Made by a program: the position numbers and the translations under genes. Positions 8,121 through 17,347 of a DNA stretch of 55,300 bases are shown piece after piece. Position 1 is the stretch's first letter. Every line of letters starts with the position of its first letter. This stretch comes from [Clostridium] symbiosum ATCC 14940 (GTDB lineage Bacteria; Bacillota; Clostridia; Lachnospirales; Lachnospiraceae). The stretch covers positions 49,704 through 105,003 of the forward strand of contig NZ_KE992859.1 in the NCBI RefSeq assembly GCF_000466485.1. The letters are read 5' to 3'. The notes beneath the pieces were generated by a model that had not been told where the DNA came from, searched no databases, and was given only the letters and a program-made list of their open reading frames with translations.

Positions 8121-8894
8121 TCACCAATTTTCTTCCATATAGGTTTTCAGTTTCTTAAGTGCATTTATATGTATTTGGGATATCCTGGGTTTACTCACCC
8201 CCAGAACCCCGGCAATCTCCTTTATACTTAGCTCCTGTTCATAATAGAGAGAAATTACTAGACGTTCATTTTCTCCAAGTGCTTCAATTCCTCTTCTTAA
8301 ACAGTCCTTTTTTTCATTCCTCAAAGACTGAAGCTCCGGATCTGATTCTTCTCCTACTACTGGGACAGAATCCTTCCACTTTTTATCTGCAGTTTCATCC
8401 ATAATCAAATCCAGGGATATCATATTAAACAGGGCAATCCTTTGCTGCTGCTCATAATAGTGTTTTAAAGTAATACCAAGCTCCCCTGCAACCTCTTCAT
8501 CTGTCGGAGGACGTTCCAGGCACTCATACAGCCTGTCCCTCACATTCTCCATATTTTTTGCTATTTTCCGCTCGCCCCGTGTCAGCCAATCCTGTTTCCT
8601 GGCTATATCAATTATCATCCCCCGGAGTCTTTTCACTACATAACTTTCAAACTTTACATTTTTATCAACTTCGTACCGATCTAAGGCCGTCATGATAACA
8701 AAAACCCCCTCATTAATGATATCATCAATCTGAGAGAAATTTGAATATACATTCCACATCTGTTTCGCTATCTGTCTCACCAATGGAATATAGCGCAATG
8801 TCAGCTCCTCTTTTATTTCCCGGCTTCTGTTGTGCATATATTCATCCAGAAGTTCTTCATTTGTCATATGAGAAAAATCCTGTGTGATTTCCAT
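8121..8894 (-). CDS. sigD: Flagellar/motility sigma factor SigD (FliA)
   Basis: The product is about 257 residues with sigma-70 regions 2 (INEGVFVIMTALDRYE, SYVVKRLRGMIIDIARKQDW), 3 and 4 (SLYYEQELSIKEIAGVLGVS). It would direct transcription of late flagellar, chemotaxis and motor genes. I chose the ATG at 8894 because the GGGGGG site is 8 bases away from it and too close to the ATG at 8903. It follows flhA by 13 bases. Normally flhF and flhG stand between flhA and the sigma gene; here they do not. Confidence 0.93.
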   Translation of the reverse strand: MEITQDFSHMTNEELLDEYMHNRSREIKEELTLRYIPLVRQIAKQMWNVYSNFSQIDDIINEGVFVIMTALDRYEVDKNVKFESYVVKRLRGMIIDIARKQDWLTRGERKIAKNMENVRDRLYECLERPPTDEEVAGELGITLKHYYEQQQRIALFNMISLDLIMDETADKKWKDSVPVVGEESDPELQSLRNEKKDCLRRGIEALGENERLVISLYYEQELSIKEIAGVLGVSKPRISQIHINALKKLKTYMEENW

Positions 8895-8907
8895 TATCAT
8901 CACCCCC

Positions 8908-10980
8908 CTAGACCGTAATTGTTCCTATTGCTTGTATTTGTATGGTGTTCGTAATCTCGCTGAAGGAAAGAACGTGAATATTCGGATAAAAAGGTTCCAA
9001 CAAACGATATATGTAAACTCTTATCACCTGGCTGGTAAGTATGATCGGTTCCTGGCCAAAATCATCAAATTTTTTCTTTTCCTCTTCCAAACAGGAAACC
9101 ATACGTTGCATAAGTTCCGGACTTAAGGCCAGATATACCCCCTGGCTGTTTTTCGCCATGCTGGAGATAATCTTCCGCTCTAATTCTCCGTTCAGAACAA
9201 TAACCCGCATTTGCCCCTCGACACAGAATTTCCTGGTAATCGTCCTTTTTAAATTCACACGCATATCTTCCAGGATTCCATCCAAATCCTTGCCTGAGCC
9301 AAAATCCTCTGCCACCGTTTCCATCAAGAGTTCCAAATCCCGTATGGGAATTCCTTCTTTTAAAAGATTTCCCAGTAACTTCTGAAAGTTTCCATAGGAA
9401 ATCATATTGGGGAATACGTCGTTCACCAAATCCGGTGTTTTTTCTTTGAACCTGTTAATCAGCTTCATTGTCTCACGCCTGTCCAGCAACTGGTGTGTAT
9501 TTCTCTTTATCGTTTCCGTCAGATGTGTTATCATGACTGACAATGGGTCGATTACCGTATACCCGTATATCTCCGCCAAATCCCTCTGATCCGGAGTAAT
9601 CCATCGGCTTGGGATTCCATAAGCCGGCTCAATTGCTTCTATCCCCTCAATCTCACCCGTAGGATTGGACGGCTCCAGAGCCAAATAGTAATCCACCAAC
9701 AGCTCTCCCCTGGCAGCCTCCTCCCCGCGAATCTTAATCACATACTGGTTCGTTCCCAAACCGGAATTATCCTGAAGCTTAATGGAGGGAATTACAAATC
9801 CCATTTCCTGTGCGTACTGTCGGCGAAAGATGACCACACGATTAATCATCCGTCCCCCGTTTTTTTCATCCGCCAAAGGGATTAAACTGTATCCAAATTC
9901 CATGGATATGGCTTCCACTTCCAGCATGTCATATACGTTGTCAATATTCCGGTAATACTCTTCCTGGCGTTTTTGCACCTCGGCTTCCTCCAGCATATCG
10001 CTATCTTCAGACGCCGCCTCCATTTCCTTCAATTCCTTCACTTTAATACTCTGTAAAATGCTATTACCGCCGAAAAGCAGAATTGCCGCAAGCAGGTACA
10101 TCTGAATCTTTGGCATACCCGGTATGAAGGATATGACCACCATAATGGCACCAGCTGCCATAATCGCCTTAGGCTGCGCTGAAAACTGACGTGATACATC
10201 CTGATTTAAACTTCCTTCCGCCACAGCCCGGGTGACAATCAGACCGGTTGAAGTAGAAATGAGCAATGCCGGTATCTGGGATACAAGACCGTCTCCTACA
10301 GTAGCTAAGGAATAGACGGAAAGTACGTCTCCGAAGGACATGTTGGACTGAACTACGCCTATGATTACCCCCGCTGTGAAATTAATAGCGGTGATGATAA
10401 TGGACATGATGGCATCACCCTTGACAATCTTTGTGGCACCATCCATCGCCCCGTAGAAATCCGCCTCTCTCTGTATATTGTTTCTGCGGATTTTAGCCTG
10501 CTCTTCCGTAATCAGTCCGGAACTTAAGTCGGCATCTATAGCCATCTGCTTTCCTGGCATCGCATCCAGGGTAAACCTGGCCGCCACCTCCGACACTCGC
10601 TCTGCTCCCTTGGTGATAACGATAAACTGAACCAGTACAATAATCAGGAAGATAATGAAGCCTACAACAACATTCCCCTGAAGTACGAAACTACCAAAGG
10701 CATGAATCACTTTACCAGCATCCCCATTTTTAGTAAGGATGCTCCTTGTAGATGAAATATTCAAACCCAAACGAATCAGGGTGGTCACCAAAAGCAATGA
10801 CGGAAAAATGGCAAATTCCAATGGATTCCGTATGTTCATCGTGATCAACAAAATTACCAGGGATATTGATAAATTAAATATGAGCATCATATCCAGAGCA
10901 AAAGGAGGAAGCGGGATAAGCAATAGCAATACGATTGCCACTACAAAAAAAGAAATCGCATTGTTTAATATTCGTTTCAT
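8908..10980 (-). CDS. flhA: Flagellar export apparatus gate protein FlhA
   Basis: The product is 690 residues, the usual length. The N-terminal half has about eight membrane helices with the conserved cytoplasmic loop (RFTLDAMPGKQMAIDADLSS, QREADFYGAMDGATKIVKGD). The C-terminal half is the cytoplasmic ring domain that docks chaperone-substrate complexes (PAYGIPSRWI, GYTVIDPLSVMITHL). It forms the export gate with FlhB, FliP, FliQ and FliR, all encoded immediately upstream. Confidence 0.96.
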   Translation of the reverse strand: MKRILNNAISFFVVAIVLLLLIPLPPFALDMMLIFNLSISLVILLITMNIRNPLEFAIFPSLLLVTTLIRLGLNISSTRSILTKNGDAGKVIHAFGSFVLQGNVVVGFIIFLIIVLVQFIVITKGAERVSEVAARFTLDAMPGKQMAIDADLSSGLITEEQAKIRRNNIQREADFYGAMDGATKIVKGDAIMSIIITAINFTAGVIIGVVQSNMSFGDVLSVYSLATVGDGLVSQIPALLISTSTGLIVTRAVAEGSLNQDVSRQFSAQPKAIMAAGAIMVVISFIPGMPKIQMYLLAAILLFGGNSILQSIKVKELKEMEAASEDSDMLEEAEVQKRQEEYYRNIDNVYDMLEVEAISMEFGYSLIPLADEKNGGRMINRVVIFRRQYAQEMGFVIPSIKLQDNSGLGTNQYVIKIRGEEAARGELLVDYYLALEPSNPTGEIEGIEAIEPAYGIPSRWITPDQRDLAEIYGYTVIDPLSVMITHLTETIKRNTHQLLDRRETMKLINRFKEKTPDLVNDVFPNMISYGNFQKLLGNLLKEGIPIRDLELLMETVAEDFGSGKDLDGILEDMRVNLKRTITRKFCVEGQMRVIVLNGELERKIISSMAKNSQGVYLALSPELMQRMVSCLEEEKKKFDDFGQEPIILTSQVIRVYIYRLLEPFYPNIHVLSFSEITNTIQIQAIGTITV

Positions 10981-10986
10981 ATTCGT

Positions 10987-12045
10987 CTATCCTTTCTTCC
11001 CTTTTAACTGATAAATATAAATCATTAGATCCGCCACGATGCCATAAAGTTCCGGTGGTATCTCCTGATTGAGTTCGGTAGAGGAATATACAGCCCTTGC
11101 CACCGATACATTCTCTATAATCTCCACATGGCTGTCCATGGCAATTTCCACAATTTTAAGCGCTGTGTGATCCACTCCCTTTGCCACCAGAATTGGGGCC
11201 CTGTCACTGCTGATATCATATTTTAAAGCTACTGCCACATGGGTTGGGTTCCTAATGACCACATCTGCAGTGGGAACCGCCTGCATCATCCTCTGTTTTG
11301 CCCGCATCCTCTGCAGATTGCGAATCCTGCCCTTAATCTGAGGATCTCCCTCTTGTTGTTTATATTCTTCCTTTACTTCCTGCTTCGACATCATAAGCTG
11401 ACGCTCATAATCCCACCACTGATATAGGAAATCAAAGGCGGCAATAACACCAAACCACATGATCACCTTAAGTATCATGGAATATATATATTGAAGCAGA
11501 TAAGATGCTGCTCCCAGAGACGAAATATTCAAACTTGCCGTAACAAATGGCAAACATCTTTTTAAAAACTGATACAGAACCGATAAAAGAACAATAATCT
11601 TAATCAGACTTTTAGACAGCTCCACCACGCTTTTCAAGGAAATGATTTTCCTTATCCCTCCAATGGGATTTAACCGACTGAACTTAGGCGTAGCATTCTT
11701 CATAGTAAACAAAAATTTTGTCTGACTCCCGACTCCTAATGCAGCCATAAACACTGCCACCAGAAGTAATGGCAAGCTGCTTTTTATAAATTGAAGCAAC
11801 AGATCTCTTAGATAGTAGCCTCCTCCCAGAGCCTGGAAATCCTTTAACTCTCCCACTCCCACGATGCATTTCTTTGCGTAGGATACTGTACTCTCGTAAA
11901 TCACCGGAAACAAAAACCTAAGACTGCAGAAACTTCCTAAAAGAGAAACTACAGTCACAATATCCTGGCTTTTAAATACATTTCCCTTTTTCCGCTCATC
12001 ACGACGCTTTTTGGGTGACGCTTTTTCAGTCTTATCGCCTGCCAA
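10987..12045 (-). CDS. flhB: Flagellar export switch protein FlhB
   Basis: The product is about 352 residues with four membrane segments and the cytoplasmic tail. The self-cleavage motif NPTH is present near residue 268 (VVIRNPTHVAVALKY); cleavage there switches export from hook to filament substrates together with FliK. The GTG at 12054 overlaps its own AGGAGG site, so the TTG at 12045, 8 bases from the site and beginning AGDKTEKASPKKRRD, is the better start. No FliR-FlhB fusion is present. Confidence 0.95.
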   Translation of the reverse strand: MAGDKTEKASPKKRRDERKKGNVFKSQDIVTVVSLLGSFCSLRFLFPVIYESTVSYAKKCIVGVGELKDFQALGGGYYLRDLLLQFIKSSLPLLLVAVFMAALGVGSQTKFLFTMKNATPKFSRLNPIGGIRKIISLKSVVELSKSLIKIIVLLSVLYQFLKRCLPFVTASLNISSLGAASYLLQYIYSMILKVIMWFGVIAAFDFLYQWWDYERQLMMSKQEVKEEYKQQEGDPQIKGRIRNLQRMRAKQRMMQAVPTADVVIRNPTHVAVALKYDISSDRAPILVAKGVDHTALKIVEIAMDSHVEIIENVSVARAVYSSTELNQEIPPELYGIVADLMIYIYQLKGKKG

Positions 12046-12060
12046 TCGGATCACCTCCTG

Positions 12061-12849
12061 TTATTTAAAATAGTAGAGAGCCATAGCCGCTCCTTCCAAC
12101 ATATTCTCCAGAAGTATCTGAATGTACTCCCCCAAGGGAGAAACCAAAAGCAACAGCAGAACCATTCCTACACAAATCTTTGTCTGTATATTAATCACAA
12201 ATATATCAATCTGGGGAACCATCTTCATCAATATTCCCACGGCAGCCTCTGTCAAAAGCTGAACCGCCATCATAGGGAAAGCCATGCGTAACGCCATCTC
12301 CATACAGTCCTGAAACATCCTTAAGCAGGTCCAGATAAGACCAGGCATAACAATAAAGTTTCCATAGGGAACCTCTCTTCCTGCCAGCAGAACAATTCGT
12401 AGGAACACCAGATGACTGTCAGTAATAAAAAATAGCGCCAACATAAATAAATAATATAGGTTGGCGTTGATAGACATCGATACATTCGACTGCGGATCAT
12501 AAGCGGTTGCCATGGAAAGCCCCATTCCAAAGTCCATCACTGCACCCGCATACTGAACCACTGCGAAGAACATCTCAAAGATAAATCCAAGTACAGCTCC
12601 CACCAGCAGTTCCTTTAAAAGAAGTACTCCATAAACTAACGGGGTTACTATCAGGACTTCCTGCTCCATAGAATGGCTTATCTCAGGAAACAGGTATGCA
12701 AATATACTCAAAGCCAGTACCAGAGCGCTTTTTGCCATAGCCGGATAATTCTTCCTTCCCAAAGCTGGATTTAGGAATACAAGACCGCTGAATCGCACGA
12801 TTATAAAAGAGAGCAACTGCATATCCGTAATAGCCACAGCATCCTCCAT
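12061..12849 (-). CDS. fliR: Flagellar export protein FliR
   Basis: The product is 262 residues, hydrophobic throughout with several membrane segments, and shows the family pattern (ITDMQLLSFIIVRFSGLVFL, LLLLVSPLGEYIQ). It is a core subunit of the FliP/Q/R export channel. It is located between fliQ and flhB with only a few bases on either side. Confidence 0.93.
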   Translation of the reverse strand: MEDAVAITDMQLLSFIIVRFSGLVFLNPALGRKNYPAMAKSALVLALSIFAYLFPEISHSMEQEVLIVTPLVYGVLLLKELLVGAVLGFIFEMFFAVVQYAGAVMDFGMGLSMATAYDPQSNVSMSINANLYYLFMLALFFITDSHLVFLRIVLLAGREVPYGNFIVMPGLIWTCLRMFQDCMEMALRMAFPMMAVQLLTEAAVGILMKMVPQIDIFVINIQTKICVGMVLLLLLVSPLGEYIQILLENMLEGAAMALYYFK

Positions 12850-12854
12850 TCCTC

Positions 12855-13109
12855 TTATATCATGGAAAACAGCTTTTTAGTAAAATCCTGAAGGGTCTCC
12901 AGCATGTTCCCCCCCTGAAACAGCAGGAACAATGAAATTGCTGCCAGCTTTGGGACAAACGTCACCGTCTGCTCATGGATTTGTGTCGCTGCCTGAAAGA
13001 TGGCGATTATCACTCCCAGAAGCATACTTCCCAATAAAATAGGACCGCCAATGCGGACTGCCAAAAGAAAAAATTCCCGAAATATGTCTAGTAATTGCCC
13101 TGTTGTCAT
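12855..13109 (-). CDS. fliQ: Flagellar export protein FliQ
   Basis: The product is 84 residues with two membrane helices, typical of FliQ (IGGPILLGSMLLGVIIAIFQ, AATQIHEQTVTFVPK). It assembles on FliP/FliR in the export gate. The start follows AAAGGAG, and the position between fliP and fliR is canonical. Confidence 0.94.
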   Translation of the reverse strand: MTTGQLLDIFREFFLLAVRIGGPILLGSMLLGVIIAIFQAATQIHEQTVTFVPKLAAISLFLLFQGGNMLETLQDFTKKLFSMI

Positions 13110-13127
13110 GATAGAGACTCCTTTCTG

Positions 13128-13787
13128 TTAGTAAAAACTTTTTACAATTGATGAAAACAGCAGTTCCCATCCATCCACTGCAATAAACAATAACAGTTTA
13201 AACGGGAGGGATATCATAGCCGGTGGAAGCATCACCATCCCCATGGACATTAGGATGCTGGCCGTCACCATATCAATCAGCAAAAAGGGAAGATAAATTA
13301 AAAATCCCGCCAAAAACGCATGTTTCAGTTCGCTAGTCATAAAAGATGGCACGATTACCGTCAACGATAAGTCCTCCACCTTGTCCGTAAGCTCCTGACC
13401 TGCCATATCTAAATACATATTTAATGTACCTTTCTCTGTCTGCCGCAACATAAACTCCTTAAGTGGCACAGTCGTACGCTTCAGGGCTTCCTCCTGGGTA
13501 ATTTGTTCCTGCCGGTAGGGTAAGTACGCCTGAACATTAATCTGGTTTAAGGTTGGGCCCATAATAAAGATGGTAAGAAACAGCGACAAACCAGCCAATA
13601 CCACGTTGGGGGGAACCTGCTGAATCCCCATCGCATTCCGCAAAAAGGAGAGGATAATAATAATCCTGGTGAAACTAGTCACCATAACCACAATACTCGG
13701 CAGCAAGGCAATAATCGTCAACAATAAAATAATATCAAGAGTTGGAATATTATTTCCATCTAAAAGGTTCATAACCTGTCCTCCCAT
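13128..13787 (-). CDS. fliP: Flagellar export protein FliP
   Basis: The product is 219 residues with the conserved TSFTRIIIILSFLRNAMG and QVPPNVVLAGLSLFLT motifs and C-terminal membrane helices. It is shorter than proteobacterial FliP because it lacks an obvious cleavable signal peptide. It forms the core ring of the export channel. The ATG follows GAGGAG. Confidence 0.94.
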   Translation of the reverse strand: MGGQVMNLLDGNNIPTLDIILLLTIIALLPSIVVMVTSFTRIIIILSFLRNAMGIQQVPPNVVLAGLSLFLTIFIMGPTLNQINVQAYLPYRQEQITQEEALKRTTVPLKEFMLRQTEKGTLNMYLDMAGQELTDKVEDLSLTVIVPSFMTSELKHAFLAGFLIYLPFLLIDMVTASILMSMGMVMLPPAMISLPFKLLLFIAVDGWELLFSSIVKSFY

Positions 13788-13800
13788 ATCGACTCCTCTC

Positions 13801-14151
13801 TTAAGGTAATTCTTCCTTCTTTTCAGCCATCTTTTCTAGAAGAGTTACAAAAGAATTGTGTCCGGGCTGCCGCTTTTCCAACTCAATCATGTCATTATCC
13901 TCTAACATTGCCAGCAAATGGATGCCTGACTGGGAGACTCCCAGAAGAAGAATCCTCTCTCCAATCCTAACAATCTCCAGATACTTATCCTGGCCAATCA
14001 CAAAACGATCCTGGGATTCCATATAACGTGAGCACCGGGCCCGGCCCATTCTTCTCCCCAGTCTCTTGCTAAGCAAACACGTCAAACCAGCAATAAGGAA
14101 AAATATGAACATACCTTGAAGCATTGCCATGACTATTTCCATGTCTCCCAT
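13801..14151 (-). CDS. fliO: Flagellar protein FliO (FliZ-type)
   Basis: The product is 116 residues with one N-terminal membrane segment (MAMLQGMFIFFLIAGLTCLL) and a small cytoplasmic domain (DRFVIGQDKYLEIVRIGERI). FliO helps assembly of FliP rings. Sequence conservation is low in this family, so the call leans on size, topology and its place between fliY and fliP. Confidence 0.85.
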   Translation of the reverse strand: MGDMEIVMAMLQGMFIFFLIAGLTCLLSKRLGRRMGRARCSRYMESQDRFVIGQDKYLEIVRIGERILLLGVSQSGIHLLAMLEDNDMIELEKRQPGHNSFVTLLEKMAEKKEELP

Positions 14152-14154
14152 GTC

Positions 14155-15396
14155 TTATTCTCCTTCCGGATTTCTTAGTATTTCCGATATCCGGATTCCA
14201 AAATTATCATCAATCACTACTACATCCCCCCGGGCGATACACCGCCCATTCACATATAAATCCACCGGATCTCCTGCCAGCTTATCCAACACTACCAATG
14301 TCCCTTTTGTATATTCCAGAATATCTTTTACCATCCCCTGTGTTCTTCCTATTTCTACAGAGATTTCCAGAGATACTCCCATCAAAAGGTCCAAATTTTC
14401 TTCCTGCGCTTCCTTCCCTGTCCCAGCTTCCTCCAAAGGATTATAATTCACAGGTCTCGTGTTAATTATTTTATTGGCCGGTGGCTGGACGATCTGCTGC
14501 ATATTCTGCATCATCATCATAAGCTGCTGCATCTGTTGCTCCAAAGCTGCAGGAGCAGGCTGAGGCGCGGAGGCTGTTGGCGGTATTCCCTCAACTTGGG
14601 ACGTATTTGCTACCGAATGTCCTCCCATTGAAGGCTGTACATCTGTTACCTGCGGCATTGCAGCAGTTGCCTGTGGAGTGGACACGGGTGGCGTTATGTC
14701 TATGGCCTGTGACGGAGCTACACTTGCCTGGGACATTTCCACCGCTGGCGATTCTTTTGGGGAATTCTCCTCTATGTTCATATCCACGTCCTCCCTATAC
14801 TCTGAAGGAAGGAATACATTTAAGAGTTTCTTGGCTAAATCAACCGACATCACATTGACGAACTCACTTTTCAGTTTATTGTCAATACTTAAAACAAAAT
14901 TAACAACTACCATCGGCTGAGCCTGAACAAAATATTTCTTTTTAAATTCTTCTTCCGAATGCAGCTCGAATGAAACTGGGGTGGAGATATTCACCGTTTT
15001 ATTTAGGAACTCCGATAAAGCAGTAGCAGAAGCCCCCATCATCTGGTTCATCACCTCGCAGACAGCGCTTAGATTCATCTCATCCAGTTCAAATTCATCA
15101 TCAGCAATCTCTACGCCCATGAGGAGTTCAACGATCAGTTTTACGTCCCCACGCTTTAAAAGCATGATGTTTTTACCTTCCAGACCCGAAATATATGTAA
15201 TTTCAACGCCTATTACCGGTTTTAACTCTTCGAACGAAAACTCTTCGTCTGTAACAATCCTTACCCTGGGAGTGGTAATATCCACTCTGGTATTTAGCAT
15301 AGTAGATATAGCGGTCGCCGAGGCTCCCAAACTGATGTTTAGTATTTCTCCAATAGCATCAATCTCTATTGGCGTAAAAATATTATTACAATCCAT
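14155..15396 (-). CDS. fliY: Flagellar motor switch phosphatase FliY (CheC-like plus FliN domain)
   Basis: The product is 413 residues. A CheC-like region (about 1-200) carries two intact phosphatase motifs (E17/N20 in GEILNISLG and E114/N117 in CEVMNQMMG). A Pro/Gln/Ala/Met-rich linker follows (about 215-310, including a Met/Gln run), then a C-terminal FliN/SpoA domain (about 330-410, MGVSLEISVEIGRT and GDVVVIDDNFGIRI). It combines C-ring structure with CheY-P removal. It directly follows flgC, an unusual neighbour. Confidence 0.93.
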   Translation of the reverse strand: MDCNNIFTPIEIDAIGEILNISLGASATAISTMLNTRVDITTPRVRIVTDEEFSFEELKPVIGVEITYISGLEGKNIMLLKRGDVKLIVELLMGVEIADDEFELDEMNLSAVCEVMNQMMGASATALSEFLNKTVNISTPVSFELHSEEEFKKKYFVQAQPMVVVNFVLSIDNKLKSEFVNVMSVDLAKKLLNVFLPSEYREDVDMNIEENSPKESPAVEMSQASVAPSQAIDITPPVSTPQATAAMPQVTDVQPSMGGHSVANTSQVEGIPPTASAPQPAPAALEQQMQQLMMMMQNMQQIVQPPANKIINTRPVNYNPLEEAGTGKEAQEENLDLLMGVSLEISVEIGRTQGMVKDILEYTKGTLVVLDKLAGDPVDLYVNGRCIARGDVVVIDDNFGIRISEILRNPEGE

Positions 15397-15437
15397 GTCC
15401 TATCCCTTTCCCGGCTCTACCCTTCCGGTTTTATATT

Positions 15438-15872
15438 CTATCTACCGATTTCCAGCGCTTTAGAAGCCATCTGCTTTATGGTATTCAAAGCTGTCAGATT
15501 CGCTTCATAGGACCGGGAAGCCGACATGGCATCAATCGTCTCCGCCAATAAGTCTACGTTTGGCAGCTCCACATAGCCATCCGGACGGGCATCTGGATGA
15601 TCAGGATTGTAAACCAAGTCCATGGGACTTTGGTCCAGTACAATGGCTTCCACTTCCACCCCGCCCTTTCTGCCGTTTACTGCCCTTCCCAGGACTTCTT
15701 GAAAGGATGTAGAAGGGATTTCACGGAATACTACGGATTTCTTCCGATATGGTCCTCCCCCTTCTGTCCTGGTAGTATCTCTGTTCGTTATATTTTCGGC
15801 AGCTATATCCAATCGCAGTCGCTGGGCTGTCATGCCGGAAGCACATATATCCATAGAACTTAAGAATGCCAT
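15438..15872 (-). CDS. flgC: Flagellar proximal rod protein FlgC, displaced from flgB
   Basis: The product is 144 residues and matches FlgC along its length: SMDICASGMTAQRLRLDIAA, ITNRDTTRTEGGGPYRKK, LVYNPDHPDARPDGYVELPN and the end SYEANLTALNTIKQMASKAL. It is not the truncated paralogue of another rod gene. It has its own GAGGAGG site. In most Firmicutes flgC sits between flgB and fliE; here those two are separated by only 20 bases about 11 kb upstream, while flgC lies between cheY and fliY. It remains in the same transcript. Confidence 0.92.
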   Translation of the reverse strand: MAFLSSMDICASGMTAQRLRLDIAAENITNRDTTRTEGGGPYRKKSVVFREIPSTSFQEVLGRAVNGRKGGVEVEAIVLDQSPMDLVYNPDHPDARPDGYVELPNVDLLAETIDAMSASRSYEANLTALNTIKQMASKALEIGR

Positions 15873-15888
15873 AGCATCATCCTCCTCA

Positions 15889-16248
15889 TCATCCCAATAT
15901 GCTGGATACCGTTTTGATAATCCGGTCCGGCTTAAACGGCTTTACAATAAAATCTTTCGCTCCCGATTTAATTGCATCAATAACCATAGACTCCTGCCCC
16001 ATAGCAGAGCACATAACTACCTTAGCCTCAGAATCATAGCTTTTAATGGCCTTTAATGCCTCAAGGCCATCCATATTAGGCATGGTAATATCCATCAGCA
16101 CCAAATCCGGCTTAATCTCCTGGTATAACTTTAACGCTTCCGCTCCGTCTGGAGCCTCGCAAAAATCCGTATATCCATTCTTCTTCAAAGTATCCTTCAC
16201 CATCATCCTCATGAATGCCGCATCATCTACAATTAATATCTTCGCCAT
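15889..16248 (-). CDS. cheY: Chemotaxis response regulator CheY
   Basis: The product is a 119-residue single receiver domain with the acidic pair D8/D9, phospho-acceptor D53 (LVLMDITMPNMDG), S81 (CSAMG) and K103 (IVKPF). CheY-P binds FliM, encoded just upstream, and changes rotation. The ATG lies within the last codons of fliM and follows GAGGTG, so the two genes overlap and are probably translationally coupled. Confidence 0.95.
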   Translation of the reverse strand: MAKILIVDDAAFMRMMVKDTLKKNGYTDFCEAPDGAEALKLYQEIKPDLVLMDITMPNMDGLEALKAIKSYDSEAKVVMCSAMGQESMVIDAIKSGAKDFIVKPFKPDRIIKTVSSILG

Positions 16249-17344
16249 TTTTATTCACCTCTTTTTTATTATTGCTCTCTTTGCTCTCCCCTTTGGAATC
16301 ATCTGACTGCATCCGGTTTAACTGCTCCTTAGAAAGGAAATCCACCCCTTTAACATGGTTCACTTCTTCTATCAACACCGCCAGATTATTCTTATGCTGC
16401 CCGATATGCCCCTCAAACCATGGGCGTTTCGCCACATCTACGACAACTAGCGAATCCTTAGGTTTATTCAAATTAATAATATCGCCTTCCCTAAGCTCGC
16501 GGAGATCCTTCATCGTAATAACGACACTTCCCAGTTTTACAGATATATCCACCGGGGACTGGTTTAAACTGTCCATAATATGTTCAGACATATCCACAAA
16601 ATTCGTGTTCTTCTCTCTGTATGTCCTTCTGTCATAAATGGCAAAAATATCAGTCAGCAAATCACCCGAGAGACAAATACTGATTCTGCCCCCATTGCCA
16701 TCTTCACCTTTCACTTCCAAAATAACGATGACTACAGTCTCATCTACGCCGATTACCTGAAGCATTGTGGGATTGTCTTCAATATGCCGATAGCAAAATT
16801 CCATATTCACATAGTTATTCCAGGCATCCCCCAATCCCTCTGACAAGTAAGACATGATATTACTGTAAAGGGCGCGTTCAATCTCTGTATAAACGTAATC
16901 ACTGCTGACGTCCGTATCATCCCCCTCTCCTCCCATCATCCGGTCCATAAAATCCAGCATGATAGGCAGCGTGATATGCATCAGAACTGGCTTGTTCACC
17001 CCTTCTCCCTGGAGCATCAAATCCAGAGAAGCCAGGATGTCAGTATCCTTAAGGGCATTGGAGAACTCATAGTAACGCTGCTCCTCTATAGTAGAAACCT
17101 GAATTTCACAGCCAAACCGAAACATACTATTCACCTGAGAGACAACAATCCTTGCATATTTTTCGAAGACATCCTGAAGCAACCTTAATTTATCCTTGGT
17201 AAATTTCTTGGGGCTGTAAAAATCATACTTCCGGTATCTCATTTCCGGCGAGTTCTCTTTGCTTTTTGTTTTCTCCGTATCATCCCCACTGTTCATAGCC
17301 GCCAGCAGCATGTCTATCTGATTCTGTGACAGAACCTCAGCCAT
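16223..17344 (-). CDS. fliM: Flagellar motor switch protein FliM
   Basis: The product is 373 residues. The N-terminal CheY-P-binding peptide is present (LSQNQIDMLLAAM), followed by the CheC-like middle domain and a C-terminal SpoA domain (DISVKLGSVVITMKDLRELR). It starts 3 bases after motB; fliL, normally between motB and fliM in clostridia, is absent. The C-terminus is lengthened by a Lys/Ser/Asn-rich tail of about 35 residues (SKGESKESNNKKEVNKNG). Confidence 0.95.
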   Translation of the reverse strand: MAEVLSQNQIDMLLAAMNSGDDTEKTKSKENSPEMRYRKYDFYSPKKFTKDKLRLLQDVFEKYARIVVSQVNSMFRFGCEIQVSTIEEQRYYEFSNALKDTDILASLDLMLQGEGVNKPVLMHITLPIMLDFMDRMMGGEGDDTDVSSDYVYTEIERALYSNIMSYLSEGLGDAWNNYVNMEFCYRHIEDNPTMLQVIGVDETVVIVILEVKGEDGNGGRISICLSGDLLTDIFAIYDRRTYREKNTNFVDMSEHIMDSLNQSPVDISVKLGSVVITMKDLRELREGDIINLNKPKDSLVVVDVAKRPWFEGHIGQHKNNLAVLIEEVNHVKGVDFLSKEQLNRMQSDDSKGESKESNNKKEVNKNGEDINCR

Positions 17345-17347
17345 ATT

